Shown here piece by piece: positions 24,875 through 34,228 of a stretch of DNA of 64,000 bases. The translations under genes and the position numbers were made by a program. The DNA lies in the NCBI GenBank assembly GCA_001023535.1, contig CP011020.1, positions 2,865,734 to 2,929,733 on the forward strand, written 5' to 3'. Under the pieces are notes generated by a model that saw nothing but the letters and a program-made list of their open reading frames with translations, ran no database searches and had not been told where the DNA came from. The DNA comes from Pseudomonas chlororaphis (GTDB lineage: Bacteria > Pseudomonadota > Gammaproteobacteria > Pseudomonadales > Pseudomonadaceae). Position 1 is the first letter of the stretch; every line of letters begins with the position of its first letter.

Positions 24875-27212
24875 CGGTGGTGCCGAGGGTTCTTTCGCTG
24901 CCGGTCATGACGCCGTAGTCGCCGGCGCCGAGCAGTGAATAGACCGCGGTGATGTACTGACGGTCGAAGACGTTGCGCATCCAGCCTTCCACTTCCCACC
25001 CACGGTCCTGGCTGCGTAGGCCCAGGCGCAGGTTGGTGAGGCCGTAGCTGGGTTGATAGCTGCCCTTGCCGCCTTCGAGAGTGCCGTAGTAACCGGTGCG
25101 CAAGCTGTAGTCGATGCCGCTGTAGACCTCCAGCCCATTCGCCAGCGGATGGCTGTGATCCAGGCCGCTGCTGAGGGTCCATTCCGGCGCGTTGTAGAGA
25201 CGCTCGCCGCTGAGGTCGCAGGTCCACTGGCCCGAGGCCGGCGGGCACGGGGCGTTGGGGAAGCTGCGGTAGCGCGCGTCGCTCCAGGCCAGGCCCAGGC
25301 GCCCGGTGAGTCGGGGCGTCAGTTGCCAGGCCGAGTCCAGCTCGACCCCGCGCAGGCGCACCTTGCCGACGTTGATCAGGTTGTCCCGCAGCGGCGGCGC
25401 GAACAGGGAGGTGGGCGGGCTGTAGGTGAGCGCCTGGTAGTTGTCGACGTCGGTCTGGTAGAGCGCGAGATCGAGCAACGCGCGGTCCCCCCAGAACCGC
25501 GTCTTCAAGCCCAGTTCCATGGAAGTGGCGCGCTCCGGCTCGAAGGTCGGCGCGGTGAACGGGCCGACCACGTCGAAGTTGATGCCGCCAGCCTTGTAGC
25601 CCCGCGACCAACTGACGTAGCCCATCACCGCCTCGCTGAAGCGGTAGCTGGCGCTGAGCAGGCTGGAGACGTTGTGCTCTTCGATCGAATCCTGGCGGTA
25701 GTAACCCTCGCCCAGGGCGATGTCGCGCAGCAACTGCCCTCCGGCCTGGAACACCGGTGGCAACCCCGTCAGCGGGGCCAGGTTGCTGACGTCGCGCGAG
25801 ACCCAGCCGTCCTTGCGCTCGTGGCTGTAGCGCAGGCCGCCGGTGAGTTCCAGCGGGTCGATCGGACGCCAGGATAGCTGGCCGAAAATGGCGCGGCTGT
25901 CGCCCTTCTGTTCTCCGTCATAGCGTTGCCGGGCGCCGTCCAGCAGCAGCGCCGGCACCTGCTTCGGATCGGTGAAGGTGATGCCATAGAGTTTCTGCAA
26001 GGATTCCAGTTGGTCGCCGACGAACCAGGGCGCGGCGTCCTGGCCGAATTGAACATCGATGTCCCGATCCAGGTGCTGGCGCAGATAGTAGAGCCCGGCG
26101 ACATAGTCGATGGACGAGCCGGCCGTGCCGGACAAGCGCCACTCCTGGCTGAACTGGCGCTGGCCCAGCTCGGTCTCGGATTGGGCCACCGACAGCGCGG
26201 TGCTGTCGCCGTCACGCGTTGCGCGGTAATCCCAGTCTCGGTAGGCGGTGATGCTGGTCAGGCGCATGGCCTCGTCCAGGTCCCAGTTCAATTCCAGTGA
26301 AACGCCGTTTTGCAGGGTCCGCGGGCGGCCCGGCGCGTCGATGCGTGCCTCGCGCTTGTAAGGGTCGGGCTCCGACAATGGATAGCCGAGGAACTGGGCG
26401 CGCTTGCGGGTCTGCTGGCTGTAGTGATTGACCAGCAGGACGTTGCCGGCTTCGTTTTGCTCGGCATAGTCGGCGATGAGGCGCGCGCTGAAGTCGGTGG
26501 TCGGCGTCCACAGCAACTGGCCGCGCAGGCCCTGGCTGTCGGCGTCGCCGAGGCGCGCGCCGTCTTGCAGGTTTTTCACGGTGCCGTCGGTGGTGCTGTG
26601 GAAGATATTCAATCGCCCCGCCAGTACGTCGTCCTGCAACGGCCCGGAAATCGTCCCGCGAGACTCCCGCAGGCCGCGCTCGCCGTAGCTGGCTTCAAGG
26701 TTGGCTTCGGGCTGGAAGGTCGGCTGGCGGGTGACGATGTTCAGCGCGCCCGCGGTGGTGTTCTTGCCGAACAAGGTGCCCTGGGGCCCGCGCAGCACTT
26801 CGATGCGCTCGATGTCCATCAACTCGGTGAAGGCCATGCCCTGACGCGCCAGGTAGACGCCATCGACGTAGGTGCCGACGCTGCCTTCCAGGCCATCGTT
26901 GTAGGCCGTCGCGCCGAACCCGCGCAGGCCGAAGCCAGCAAAACGGGCGTCGTGACCGGAGACCACCAGGCCGGGCACTAGTTGTTGGATGTCTTGCAGG
27001 CGGTGCAGGCCGGCTTCGTCCAGTTGCTCGCCGTAGAGGACGTTGATCGGGATGGGCACGTGTTGCGGGTCTTCCTCGCGGCGGCGAGCCGTCACGGTGG
27101 TTTCGTCGAGTTCCAGTGTGTGGGTCGACACGGCGGGCGCAGCCGTGGCCCACGCCCAAGGCAACACCGAGAAACCCGCGAGCAAGAGCAGTCGATAATC
27201 CGAACCCGCCAC
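24858..27212 (-). CDS. TonB-dependent outer-membrane receptor
   Basis: A 784-aa receptor. A signal peptide (RLLLLAGFSVLPWAWATAAP) is followed by a TonB-box-like segment (ELDETTVTARRRE), the plug domain (LQDIQQLVPGLVVSG, IERIEVLRGPQGTLFGKNTT, GALNIVTRQPT) and a 22-strand type beta-barrel ending LGTTVRLRY with C-terminal aromatic. Similarity in style is to the nutrient/iron-complex receptors of the FecA/CirA class; the substrate is unknown. The gene begins 1 bp after the stop of the hybrid histidine kinase gene, so receptor, kinase and REC-AraC regulator form one transcription unit. No ExbBD/TonB or anti-sigma gene is adjacent. Confidence 0.92.
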   Translation of the reverse strand: MAGSDYRLLLLAGFSVLPWAWATAAPAVSTHTLELDETTVTARRREEDPQHVPIPINVLYGEQLDEAGLHRLQDIQQLVPGLVVSGHDARFAGFGLRGFGATAYNDGLEGSVGTYVDGVYLARQGMAFTELMDIERIEVLRGPQGTLFGKNTTAGALNIVTRQPTFQPEANLEASYGERGLRESRGTISGPLQDDVLAGRLNIFHSTTDGTVKNLQDGARLGDADSQGLRGQLLWTPTTDFSARLIADYAEQNEAGNVLLVNHYSQQTRKRAQFLGYPLSEPDPYKREARIDAPGRPRTLQNGVSLELNWDLDEAMRLTSITAYRDWDYRATRDGDSTALSVAQSETELGQRQFSQEWRLSGTAGSSIDYVAGLYYLRQHLDRDIDVQFGQDAAPWFVGDQLESLQKLYGITFTDPKQVPALLLDGARQRYDGEQKGDSRAIFGQLSWRPIDPLELTGGLRYSHERKDGWVSRDVSNLAPLTGLPPVFQAGGQLLRDIALGEGYYRQDSIEEHNVSSLLSASYRFSEAVMGYVSWSRGYKAGGINFDVVGPFTAPTFEPERATSMELGLKTRFWGDRALLDLALYQTDVDNYQALTYSPPTSLFAPPLRDNLINVGKVRLRGVELDSAWQLTPRLTGRLGLAWSDARYRSFPNAPCPPASGQWTCDLSGERLYNAPEWTLSSGLDHSHPLANGLEVYSGIDYSLRTGYYGTLEGGKGSYQPSYGLTNLRLGLRSQDRGWEVEGWMRNVFDRQYITAVYSLLGAGDYGVMTGSERTLGTTVRLRY

Positions 27213-27213
27213 G

Positions 27214-29604
27214 TTATCGCTCCCGAGCCGTCGCGCGATACACGGTGTCTGGACAGGCCAGCGCCTTGACGCACGCCAGCAACTCGCGACTGTCAGCGGG
27301 CTTGAGCAGTACCGCGTCGAAGGCCAGGTCCTGTGGGTAATCCTGCGGCCTGCGTGGCGGCACCGCCGAATAGAGCATCACCGGAAGATCGGCCCAGCGC
27401 TCGCGCACCCGTTGCAACAGTTGCCAGCCGTCCATGCCGGGCATCATCTGGTCGCTGATCAGCAGATCCACCGGCTGCTCGGCCAGGCAGGCCAGGGCCT
27501 CTTCACCCTGGGTCGCGATGCTCACGTCAAACCCGTAGCCGGCCAACAGGTCATACAGCCATTCGCTGTTCTGCTCGACATCGTCCACCAGCAACACATG
27601 CAGGCCCTGGCCATCCAGCGGTGCGACATGGTTGTCGACGATGCCGTTTTCCAGGTCCTGTTCCTGGGCGTATTTCAACGGCAGCTGAAAACTGAAGTGG
27701 CTACCGCCCTGCCCGGTGGCGTGCAGTTCCAGCCGGCTGCCCATGCGCTCCAGCAGTTGCGTGACGATGGACAAGCCCAACCCGCTGCCTTCGTAGCGTT
27801 GCGCATTGCGGCCCCGGCGGAACGGTTGCAGCAGTTGTTCGAATTCGTGTGGATCGACGCCGACGCCGGTGTCGATCACGCTCAAGCGCAGTTCCACGCC
27901 GTCGGCGCTCGCCCCCGCAGCCGCGCTCACCTCAAAACGGACACGGCCGTTGTGGGTGAATTTCGCGGCGTTGGCCAACAGGTTCATGAGGACCTGCCGC
28001 AGCCGTTTGAAATCGGCCTCGACCAGCGGCGGCAGGTCATCGGCCAACACGGCCTCGAACGTATTGCCCTGGCGCGCGGCGAGAAAGCCCGCTTCGTCTG
28101 CGATCTCGTTGAGGAAGCCATACAGATAACCCGGCGCCAGAACCAGTTGCATCTGCTCCACTTCCCCCCGGGAGAACTCGAGCATCTCGTCGATCAGTTC
28201 CAGTTGCTGGCGGGCATTGCGCTCGATGTTGGTCGGGTAGTCGCGTTGGGCCCCGCCCTGCAGCAGGCGCGCGTAGTCGATGATGCGCACCAGCGGCGAG
28301 CGCAAATCGTGGCTGATGCGGGCCATCAAGGCACTGCGGGCCGCCAGCGATTCGCGCAACTGCACCGTGCGCAGCGCCACCGTGCTTTCCAGGCGTTCGT
28401 GCTCGGCCTGACGCTGTTGTTCGAGGGTGGCCAGGGCGTGCTTTTCCCGGTGTCGGCCGCGGCTGACCTCCATGATCAAGGTGCACACCAGCAACGCCAC
28501 GCCCGGCAGGGTCGACGACAGGCTGTATTTGCTTTGCGGCGACTGCCAGGGCAAGTACTCCTGGGGGAAGAACAGGCGCATCAACAGCTGGGCAAACAAG
28601 AGCCCCGGCACCAGCCAGGCCATCCAGCTGTAGCTCAGCCGTGCGCGCCAGGCCATGAACAACGTGGCGAGCAGCACGCCGTAGAAACTCAACAGGGACA
28701 CCTGCACGAGCTCCGCGCCCTGGACCGGGTCGACCATCAACCACCAGAGTCGACCGAGCACACAGCCCAACAGCGGCAGCCAATAGCTCCAGGCAATGAC
28801 GTTGGGCAGCCGGGCAACCTGCAACAGCACGCGCATGTAGGCGAGGAACAGGACGAACGAGATTGCGCTGACGCCGGTGAGCAGCTCCCGTGTCCAGCCG
28901 AGCGCCGCCGGCCAGTAGATCAGGTAGCCATTGAGGATGCAGGTGAGCAGGATGTAGCTCAGGACCGCCCCTGCGTTCACGGTGAGCAGTCGCGAGCGCA
29001 GGATCCAACCAACGATGAAACCGAACGGGACGACCAGCAGGACAATGCCGAGGGTGAGTCCGTCACTGAGGTACGTCTGTTGCTGACTGCGCAACAACGC
29101 CGGTTCGGACCACAGCTCCGGCTCCAGCAACATCTGGAAGTGACTGGTCACGCGGACGAACACCGTGACGCTCTGCCCTGCCGCCAGCGACACCGCAAAC
29201 GCCGGTTGGCGCGCCGCTGGCTGAGGCCATTCGGCCAAGGGATAAGCGCTGCCACCGTGGGCATCACGCCCCGGCAGGTAGACGCGAATGTCCTCCAGGC
29301 GCGGCGCCCCGATCACCAGCAGGCGCGAACACGCCACAGCGCTTGAGTTGGTGAACTGCCATTTCAGCCAGTAGGCAGAGCGGCTGTAGCCTTGGGTTGG
29401 CCAGCGCGGAGTGACGGGGCTGAAACGGGCGTCGGGCAGTTGAGCGACGTCGTCCAGGCTTAACTGTGCCGGGGGGGCTTCGAACAGTTGCACGGTGGGC
29501 ATCAGGTCCAGGTGGTCAGCCTGGCAGATATCCACAGGCGCGGCGTGGAGCAAGCCTGTGGATAACAACCCGATCGCCAGCCATAGGCACCGTAGCAGCC
29601 ACAT
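27214..29604 (-). CDS. Hybrid sensor histidine kinase with 7TMR-DISM sensor
   Basis: A 796-aa kinase. Signal peptide (RCLWLAIGLLSTGLLHAA), a periplasmic 7TMR-DISMED2-like domain (about 30-165), seven membrane segments (about 175-385), a coiled linker, HisKA with phospho-His in ARISHDLRSPLVRI (about 431), HATPase with N box NLLANAAKF, DTGVGV and GSGLGLSIV, and a C-terminal receiver with Asp in ISDQMMPGMDG (about 717). Carbohydrate-related ligands are typical for this sensor class. The start codon overlaps the stop of the upstream REC-AraC gene by one base, and the TonB receptor gene follows after 1 bp. Phosphorelay to the REC-AraC protein and control of the receptor gene are inferred. Confidence 0.92.
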   Translation of the reverse strand: MWLLRCLWLAIGLLSTGLLHAAPVDICQADHLDLMPTVQLFEAPPAQLSLDDVAQLPDARFSPVTPRWPTQGYSRSAYWLKWQFTNSSAVACSRLLVIGAPRLEDIRVYLPGRDAHGGSAYPLAEWPQPAARQPAFAVSLAAGQSVTVFVRVTSHFQMLLEPELWSEPALLRSQQQTYLSDGLTLGIVLLVVPFGFIVGWILRSRLLTVNAGAVLSYILLTCILNGYLIYWPAALGWTRELLTGVSAISFVLFLAYMRVLLQVARLPNVIAWSYWLPLLGCVLGRLWWLMVDPVQGAELVQVSLLSFYGVLLATLFMAWRARLSYSWMAWLVPGLLFAQLLMRLFFPQEYLPWQSPQSKYSLSSTLPGVALLVCTLIMEVSRGRHREKHALATLEQQRQAEHERLESTVALRTVQLRESLAARSALMARISHDLRSPLVRIIDYARLLQGGAQRDYPTNIERNARQQLELIDEMLEFSRGEVEQMQLVLAPGYLYGFLNEIADEAGFLAARQGNTFEAVLADDLPPLVEADFKRLRQVLMNLLANAAKFTHNGRVRFEVSAAAGASADGVELRLSVIDTGVGVDPHEFEQLLQPFRRGRNAQRYEGSGLGLSIVTQLLERMGSRLELHATGQGGSHFSFQLPLKYAQEQDLENGIVDNHVAPLDGQGLHVLLVDDVEQNSEWLYDLLAGYGFDVSIATQGEEALACLAEQPVDLLISDQMMPGMDGWQLLQRVRERWADLPVMLYSAVPPRRPQDYPQDLAFDAVLLKPADSRELLACVKALACPDTVYRATARER

Positions 29605-30443
29605 CAGGCGCGCCCGGCCGACTCGGCATCGGCACGGCCCTGGGTTTGCTCGCGAAACTGGCTGGGCGTCATGCCGATTCGCTGGCGAAAGGCCGTGGTG
29701 AAGTTGCAGGCATTGCGAAAGCCCACCAGTTCGGCAACGTCCTGCACGCTCATGGCGCTTTCAGCGAGCAGGTCTTGGCCACGCCGCAATCGCGCGTCGC
29801 GAATGTAGGCGAATACGGTCAGCCCCAGGTGCTCGCGAAAAATCCGCGAGAGGCGTTTCTCGTGGGTGCCCACCTTGTGGGCCAACTGGACCAGGGAAGG
29901 CATGTCATCGAGGTGCTCTTCAATCCAGCGCATCGCGGCACGCAGGACGATTTCATCGCCTTCCGGCTCCGGGTCGGCCGGGTTGGCTTCGCGGGGCGGT
30001 GGCACGCGCCAGGTCAGTTGCAGGTGGATCCTGATGCGCGCGAGCACTTCCTCGGGGGCGCAGGATTTGGGGATGTAATCGACCCCGCCCACGGTCAGTC
30101 CTTCCAGCCGCTCGAACGAGCTGTTGGCCGACGACAGGAACAGAATGGGCGTCTGCCGGGTCGCCGGGGCCTCGCGCAAAAGCCGGCACAGGCTGAACCC
30201 GTCCATCTGCGGCATGTGCACATCCAGGACAATCAGATCGGGACGCAGCGCCAGCGCCCGTTGATAGCCCTGGTGCGCATCGCTGGCCAGGGAAATGCGC
30301 CAGGACTGCGCCTTGAGCAGGACGAGCGTTGCGCGGATGTCTTCCGGAACATCGTCGATCAGCAGGATATGCGGCTGCGGCTCGGATGACGCCGTCGCGT
30401 CGCCCGCCACGGCCACTCGCCTTTCGTATCGTCCGTCGTCCAT
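29604..30443 (-). CDS. Response regulator with AraC-type DNA-binding domain
   Basis: A 279-aa regulator. The receiver (about 24-145) begins HILLIDDVPED and has the phospho-Asp in IVLDVHMPQMDGF (about 73). The C-terminal AraC/XylS domain (about 170-275) has two helix-turn-helix units (LVQLAHKVGTHEKRLSRIF and VQDVAELVGFRNACNFTTAF). First gene of a three-gene unit with the hybrid kinase and TonB receptor, translationally coupled to the kinase (TGATG overlap). It is expected to activate the unit in response to a carbon or iron source; target sites cannot be read directly. The N-terminal ~20 residues are poorly conserved, so a slightly later start is possible. Confidence 0.92.
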   Translation of the reverse strand: MDDGRYERRVAVAGDATASSEPQPHILLIDDVPEDIRATLVLLKAQSWRISLASDAHQGYQRALALRPDLIVLDVHMPQMDGFSLCRLLREAPATRQTPILFLSSANSSFERLEGLTVGGVDYIPKSCAPEEVLARIRIHLQLTWRVPPPREANPADPEPEGDEIVLRAAMRWIEEHLDDMPSLVQLAHKVGTHEKRLSRIFREHLGLTVFAYIRDARLRRGQDLLAESAMSVQDVAELVGFRNACNFTTAFRQRIGMTPSQFREQTQGRADAESAGRA

Positions 30444-30629
30444 TCGCTACGTTCTCTTATCGTGCCTTTGCCAGCATCATTGCCGAAATTGCACAGCCAA
30501 TCGATGGCTCGGTTAAAACTCGTCATAGATAGCGGCCGCGCCAGCGAAGACTTGAAGGCGGCAGGTTCCACCCGCTCGTGCGGCTCAGGACCTATGCTGA
30601 AGGGACCTACTCTGACCGGCAGGCTGTTG

Positions 30630-31034
30630 ATGATCCAGTGCAAACGCGCCTATGAAGCCGCAAGCGCCACGGATGGCGTGCGCATCCTGGTTGATCGGCT
30701 GTGGCCGCGCAATTGTCCCAAGCAGGCGTTGGTGATCGATGAATGGCGCCCGGAGGTGGCGCCTTCCCATGGGCTGCGCAAGGCATTCAAGGCCGGGTCG
30801 GTTTCGTTCGAGGCATTCAAGGTGGCTTATCGCAAGGAGTTGGCCGCCCAGCCGCAAAGTTGGTGGCGATTGGTGGATGTGGCGCGGGACGGGGCCCTGA
30901 CGCTGGTTTACGCGGCCAGGTCCGTCACCGAGAACAATGCCGTGGTGCTGGCCGAGTGGTTGGAGGATGAGGTGGAGAAGCGTGCGCAGGGGAGTTCGCC
31001 GGTGTGTTACCTGGCGGAGTTTCCCGAGATGTGA
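30630..31034 (+). CDS. DUF488/YeaO-like protein
   Basis: A 134-aa protein of the YeaO branch of DUF488: MIQCKRAYEAASATDGVRIL and VDRLWPRNCPKQAL carry the family signature (R-x-Y-x-x-x...G-x-R-I/V-L-V-D-R-L-W-P-R-G), followed by WRPEVAPSHGLRKAF. The start at 30630 matches the family length of about 115-135 aa; upstream codons in frame lack similarity. Function unknown; some members are linked to stress responses. It stands alone between the divergent two-component operon and the convergent 31092-31967 gene. Confidence 0.87.
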   Translation: MIQCKRAYEAASATDGVRILVDRLWPRNCPKQALVIDEWRPEVAPSHGLRKAFKAGSVSFEAFKVAYRKELAAQPQSWWRLVDVARDGALTLVYAARSVTENNAVVLAEWLEDEVEKRAQGSSPVCYLAEFPEM

Positions 31035-31091
31035 AGTGGTTGTCGCGTCGCCCGGCGAGAGCAAGCGCCCTCGCCGCGGCATCGAGGGGAG

Positions 31092-31967
31092 TCAGGGTCG
31101 ATAGCCCGGTGGCAGCTCGTGCTGGGTCGGGGCCTTTTCTTCGTGGTAGTGGGGTTTGCCGGTCGGGGAGTTCATGAGCGTCGAGTTCGCCAGGATGGTT
31201 TCCGTCAGCAGGCTGTCTTCGCCGTCCTTGAACCAGCAGGCCAGCGCCGAATTGCGGTTGCCGTGCATGTCGACCACCACCGGCCAGTTCTCCAGGCCGC
31301 GAGCGTCGCTGGGGGGAATGTCGCCATAGTGCTTGGGTGGCAGAACCAGGGCGTCGCCAGGGCGGACCCAGAGGTCGGCCAGGTAGATTTCCCGCGCGGC
31401 GGGCCGCCAGCGGGCGACACTGATGACCAACGGCAACCGACCGTAGCGCGAGAAAAACGCGTGGGGGAAGTTGTGGTATTCGAGGTCGGTGGGGTTGTGG
31501 GTCAGCAACTCACGCATGCGCGCCGGCCCGAGGTAAGGCGATTGATGGCCGGCCCATTTGCCGTAGGTGTATTGGCCAAGAATCAACTGGTCATAGTCAA
31601 ACCGCAGGCATTCGCCGTTTCCGAGCAAGGTCATGCCGAACGCCTGTGCCGTTTCCTTCGTGGCCCAGAGCGGCTCATAGCGCACTTGCTTGACGTGAAA
31701 GTCGAACGCTTTGATGACGTAGGACCCGGTGCTCGTCGGCACCTCACGGTCCTTCCAACTGATGCCGGAATAGCGGGCACCCAGCAGCAGGTCGGGGTTT
31801 TCGGGGCTGAGGGTGATCAAGGCTCCGCGCACCTGGTCGCTCGGCTGCGCCAGGCCGTGGTCGTTGAACAGGTAGGGGAATGTCCGAGCGTCGAGGGGCG
31901 TTTCCACACCGTCGCCAAGAAAGGGCACGCTGTTAAAGAGTTGCATTGTCATGGACCACTCATACAA
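31092..31967 (-). CDS. Unrecognised protein downstream of the MACPF gene
   Basis: A 291-aa protein with no family I recognise. It is soluble, Trp/Tyr-rich and without signal peptide or membrane segment. Parts such as GALITLSPENPDLLLGARYSG, SYVIKAFDFHVKQVRYEP and EIYLADLWVRPGDALVLPPK suggest a beta-rich fold. Three possible ATG starts lie within eight codons (31967, 31952, 31946), none with a strong ribosome-binding site. It follows the MACPF gene by 61 bp on the same strand and is probably co-transcribed, so it may be a partner component, inhibitor or lectin-like helper of the MACPF protein. That role is inference from position alone. Confidence 0.7.
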   Translation of the reverse strand: MYEWSMTMQLFNSVPFLGDGVETPLDARTFPYLFNDHGLAQPSDQVRGALITLSPENPDLLLGARYSGISWKDREVPTSTGSYVIKAFDFHVKQVRYEPLWATKETAQAFGMTLLGNGECLRFDYDQLILGQYTYGKWAGHQSPYLGPARMRELLTHNPTDLEYHNFPHAFFSRYGRLPLVISVARWRPAAREIYLADLWVRPGDALVLPPKHYGDIPPSDARGLENWPVVVDMHGNRNSALACWFKDGEDSLLTETILANSTLMNSPTGKPHYHEEKAPTQHELPPGYRP

Positions 31968-32028
31968 GAAGACAACAGAAAACGCCCAGCCGCCCCGTCA
32001 GCGACGGACCGGCTGAACCTGCACGCTA

Positions 32029-33954
32029 TCAACGATACGGACGATGCTGCTCGCGCAGCCAGTCCATGCCGTGGGGTTCGCGCCAAGGGCGCACGGCGGC
32101 ACGTTTTTCCACCTGGGTGAGGCACAAGGCGTCCATCCAGTAGTAGACCATCAACAGGTGGAACACTTCATCGCCGCGCCGATCCCAGATCACGTCATCC
32201 TGCTGGCGACCCGGTTCAATGGCCTTGAGCCGACAGTCGCCCTGGTCGTGCCGACCTTGCAGGCAAGCGCCCGTCTCGTAGTTGATCAGCAGCACAGGAT
32301 GGTTGATTTCCGGGTAGGGTTTTTCCAGCTCGGGCATGTACCAGAACTGCCCGGGGTTGCGCCTGTCCGGCGTTTGCATGGCGATGCGGGTCTTGTCCTG
32401 CGGGTCGGTCGCCAGCGCCGGTTTGTCGCCGGTGTTGTTGCGCAGGATGTACAAGACCGTGCACGGGTCTTCCTCGGTCTTTTCCGTTTGTACCAGCTTA
32501 GCCTTGCCGAACGAGTCGTAAGACAGGCGCGCCATGACCTTCACGGTCGGGTTGAGGTCCTTGCCCGGCTGGCCAAAACCGGCAATCAGGCCATCGACCC
32601 CCGGCACTTCCAGCTCATTGCCCGCCAGCACATAGGTCAGGCCGGCCATCGGGTTGGGCTGCATGTGGCGGGTCAGGGCGTCCCAGCGCTGGAGTGTCGC
32701 CCTGCTGGCGCCGTTGAGCAGCAGCGCCTCACGCATGGCGCTGCTGGGGTAGTAGCGCGCATCGCGGGGCCAGCGTTCGGTGACCATCAGCAATCGCTGC
32801 CCCTTTTTCTCTTTGAGCAGCAGGGCCAGGGCATCCCAGAACTGTTCGAACTCGGCCTGGGTAGCCGTCGCGGCCGGCGGGAAGTGCAGGTTTTCCTGGG
32901 CCTGCTTGCTGTAGTTATCGATGAACACCACACGCAAGGCCGGGCCTGTCGCCGTGCCGCGCGGTGCGGTTTGACCACCGGAATGGCCGAGCGTGATCAC
33001 CGATTCCTGCCAGGAGCCTTCGATTTCCGCCTTGTAGCTGGTGTACCACAGGTAAGCCTGTTCCAGGGCGTAGCGCACTTCGCCTTTCTTGACGAAGAGG
33101 TACACCGGCGAAAGCTTCAACTCCACGATCTGGGGATCATCGGGCAACGACTCACGCCATTTGCCGAAGTCCGCGTTGCAGTTGCTCGGCTTTTCCGGGG
33201 TGAAATCGATCGCGTGCGTGCCGCCCTGGGTGGTCAGGTTGGCCACGCGATGGGCGATGTTTTTCTTCACCGACTCGGAGATCTCGGTGGAAGCGCTGCC
33301 TTTGACAAAGGTGCCGTACTCCGCCTCGACCATGGCGCTGAGGGTGTTGTCTTTGCTGAGGAAGGACTTGAGAGACGTCATCGCATAGTTCAGCGCGCCG
33401 CCGACGGTGACCTCGCTGACGATGTCGGCGCCGAAATCGACGAAGAAATCGAAAAACGGCTTTGCATCGCGCGGATCGAAGACCTTGGGCAGCTCACCGA
33501 CGCGCGTCTTGAAGCTCGCGGTCGCGCTGTCGGGGTTGAGCTCCAGGTTCAGTTTCCACAGGCGCACCGTGTGGCTGTAGAGCACGGCGTCACGCTCTTC
33601 GAGCTGTTTGATATTGCTGCCGAAGGTGACTTGGAAGCCGGCGGAAAACGCGCCGTATTTACCGGAGCCCTGGACCTTGGACTGGGTATGGCTTTCGTAT
33701 TCGTCGCGGGAAGTGAAGGTTTCGACGAAGTGATCATCCTTGGCGACTGCCGTGCTCATGGCGACATTCTGGCCAACGTTGTAAGTGGTTTGCCGGTACG
33801 GCACGGCGCGTTTGCCCGACTCGGTATCGCCCACTTTCTGGCATTCCTTGCTTTCGCCGGCCCAGTCGAGCCGGTTCAGGCCGCGCCCCAGTAATTGCGA
33901 ACCGCCGATGTCCCGTGGTTCGTTGCTTGAGCCGCCTATCAATCCATCGTTCAT
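32029..33954 (-). CDS. MACPF (perforin-like) domain protein
   Basis: A 641-aa protein with a membrane-attack-complex/perforin-type N-terminal half. The sequence KYGAFSAGFQVTFGSNIKQL and, near 171-185, FFVDFGADIVSEVTVGG fit the MACPF signature (aromatic-Gly-x-x-x, five to six residues, Gly-Gly) that precedes the membrane-inserting helices. There is no signal peptide, as for several bacterial MACPF proteins. The C-terminal ~350 residues contain a segment with PVYLFVKKGEVRYALEQAYL and a final beta-rich part (DPQDKTRIAMQTPDRR, ETGACLQGRHDQGDCR) reminiscent of a carbohydrate-binding module. Pore-forming relatives kill eukaryotic cells, including insects. It precedes the unrecognised gene 31092-31967 and is divergent from the large regulator at 34229. 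Confidence 0.8.
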   Translation of the reverse strand: MNDGLIGGSSNEPRDIGGSQLLGRGLNRLDWAGESKECQKVGDTESGKRAVPYRQTTYNVGQNVAMSTAVAKDDHFVETFTSRDEYESHTQSKVQGSGKYGAFSAGFQVTFGSNIKQLEERDAVLYSHTVRLWKLNLELNPDSATASFKTRVGELPKVFDPRDAKPFFDFFVDFGADIVSEVTVGGALNYAMTSLKSFLSKDNTLSAMVEAEYGTFVKGSASTEISESVKKNIAHRVANLTTQGGTHAIDFTPEKPSNCNADFGKWRESLPDDPQIVELKLSPVYLFVKKGEVRYALEQAYLWYTSYKAEIEGSWQESVITLGHSGGQTAPRGTATGPALRVVFIDNYSKQAQENLHFPPAATATQAEFEQFWDALALLLKEKKGQRLLMVTERWPRDARYYPSSAMREALLLNGASRATLQRWDALTRHMQPNPMAGLTYVLAGNELEVPGVDGLIAGFGQPGKDLNPTVKVMARLSYDSFGKAKLVQTEKTEEDPCTVLYILRNNTGDKPALATDPQDKTRIAMQTPDRRNPGQFWYMPELEKPYPEINHPVLLINYETGACLQGRHDQGDCRLKAIEPGRQQDDVIWDRRGDEVFHLLMVYYWMDALCLTQVEKRAAVRPWREPHGMDWLREQHRPYR

Positions 33955-34228
33955 TGCCGTTCTCCCATCGCTCAGGTTGTATCAATTGGTGCCAATTGAT
34001 GGGGCTCAGTATCGGAACGGGCGGGATCGGCGGACAGTCCAGAACGGTGTCAGTCCGGTATCAGTTCGGTATCAGGCCAATTGCCATCTTTCCGTTAACG
34101 CGGGCGATGCAGTGGAGTAGACTCGAACGGTTTTCCAGGCTCGACCTCGCAAGTGCCGGTGATCGACATCGGATTGTGCATTCATTGGCGCGCCGCCCGA
34201 AGCGAAGGGGCCGGCCAGGGCTATCGAC
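33955..34228. promoter_or_regulatory. Divergent promoter region of MACPF operon and XRE-AAA regulator
   Basis: 274 bases with repeated short elements, including GGTGCCAATTGATGGGG after TCAATTG, and a repeated GTATCAGTTCGGTATCAGG following CAGTCCG (34050-34078). They could be operator half-sites. No gene is seen. Confidence 0.4.

Noticed and set aside
27412-29346. 644-aa plus-strand ORF
   Set aside because: It is the reverse-strand shadow of the hybrid histidine kinase in G+C-rich DNA; Gln/His-rich composition and no motif.
32044-33894. 616-aa plus-strand ORF
   Set aside because: Shadow of the MACPF gene; no motif or ribosome-binding site.
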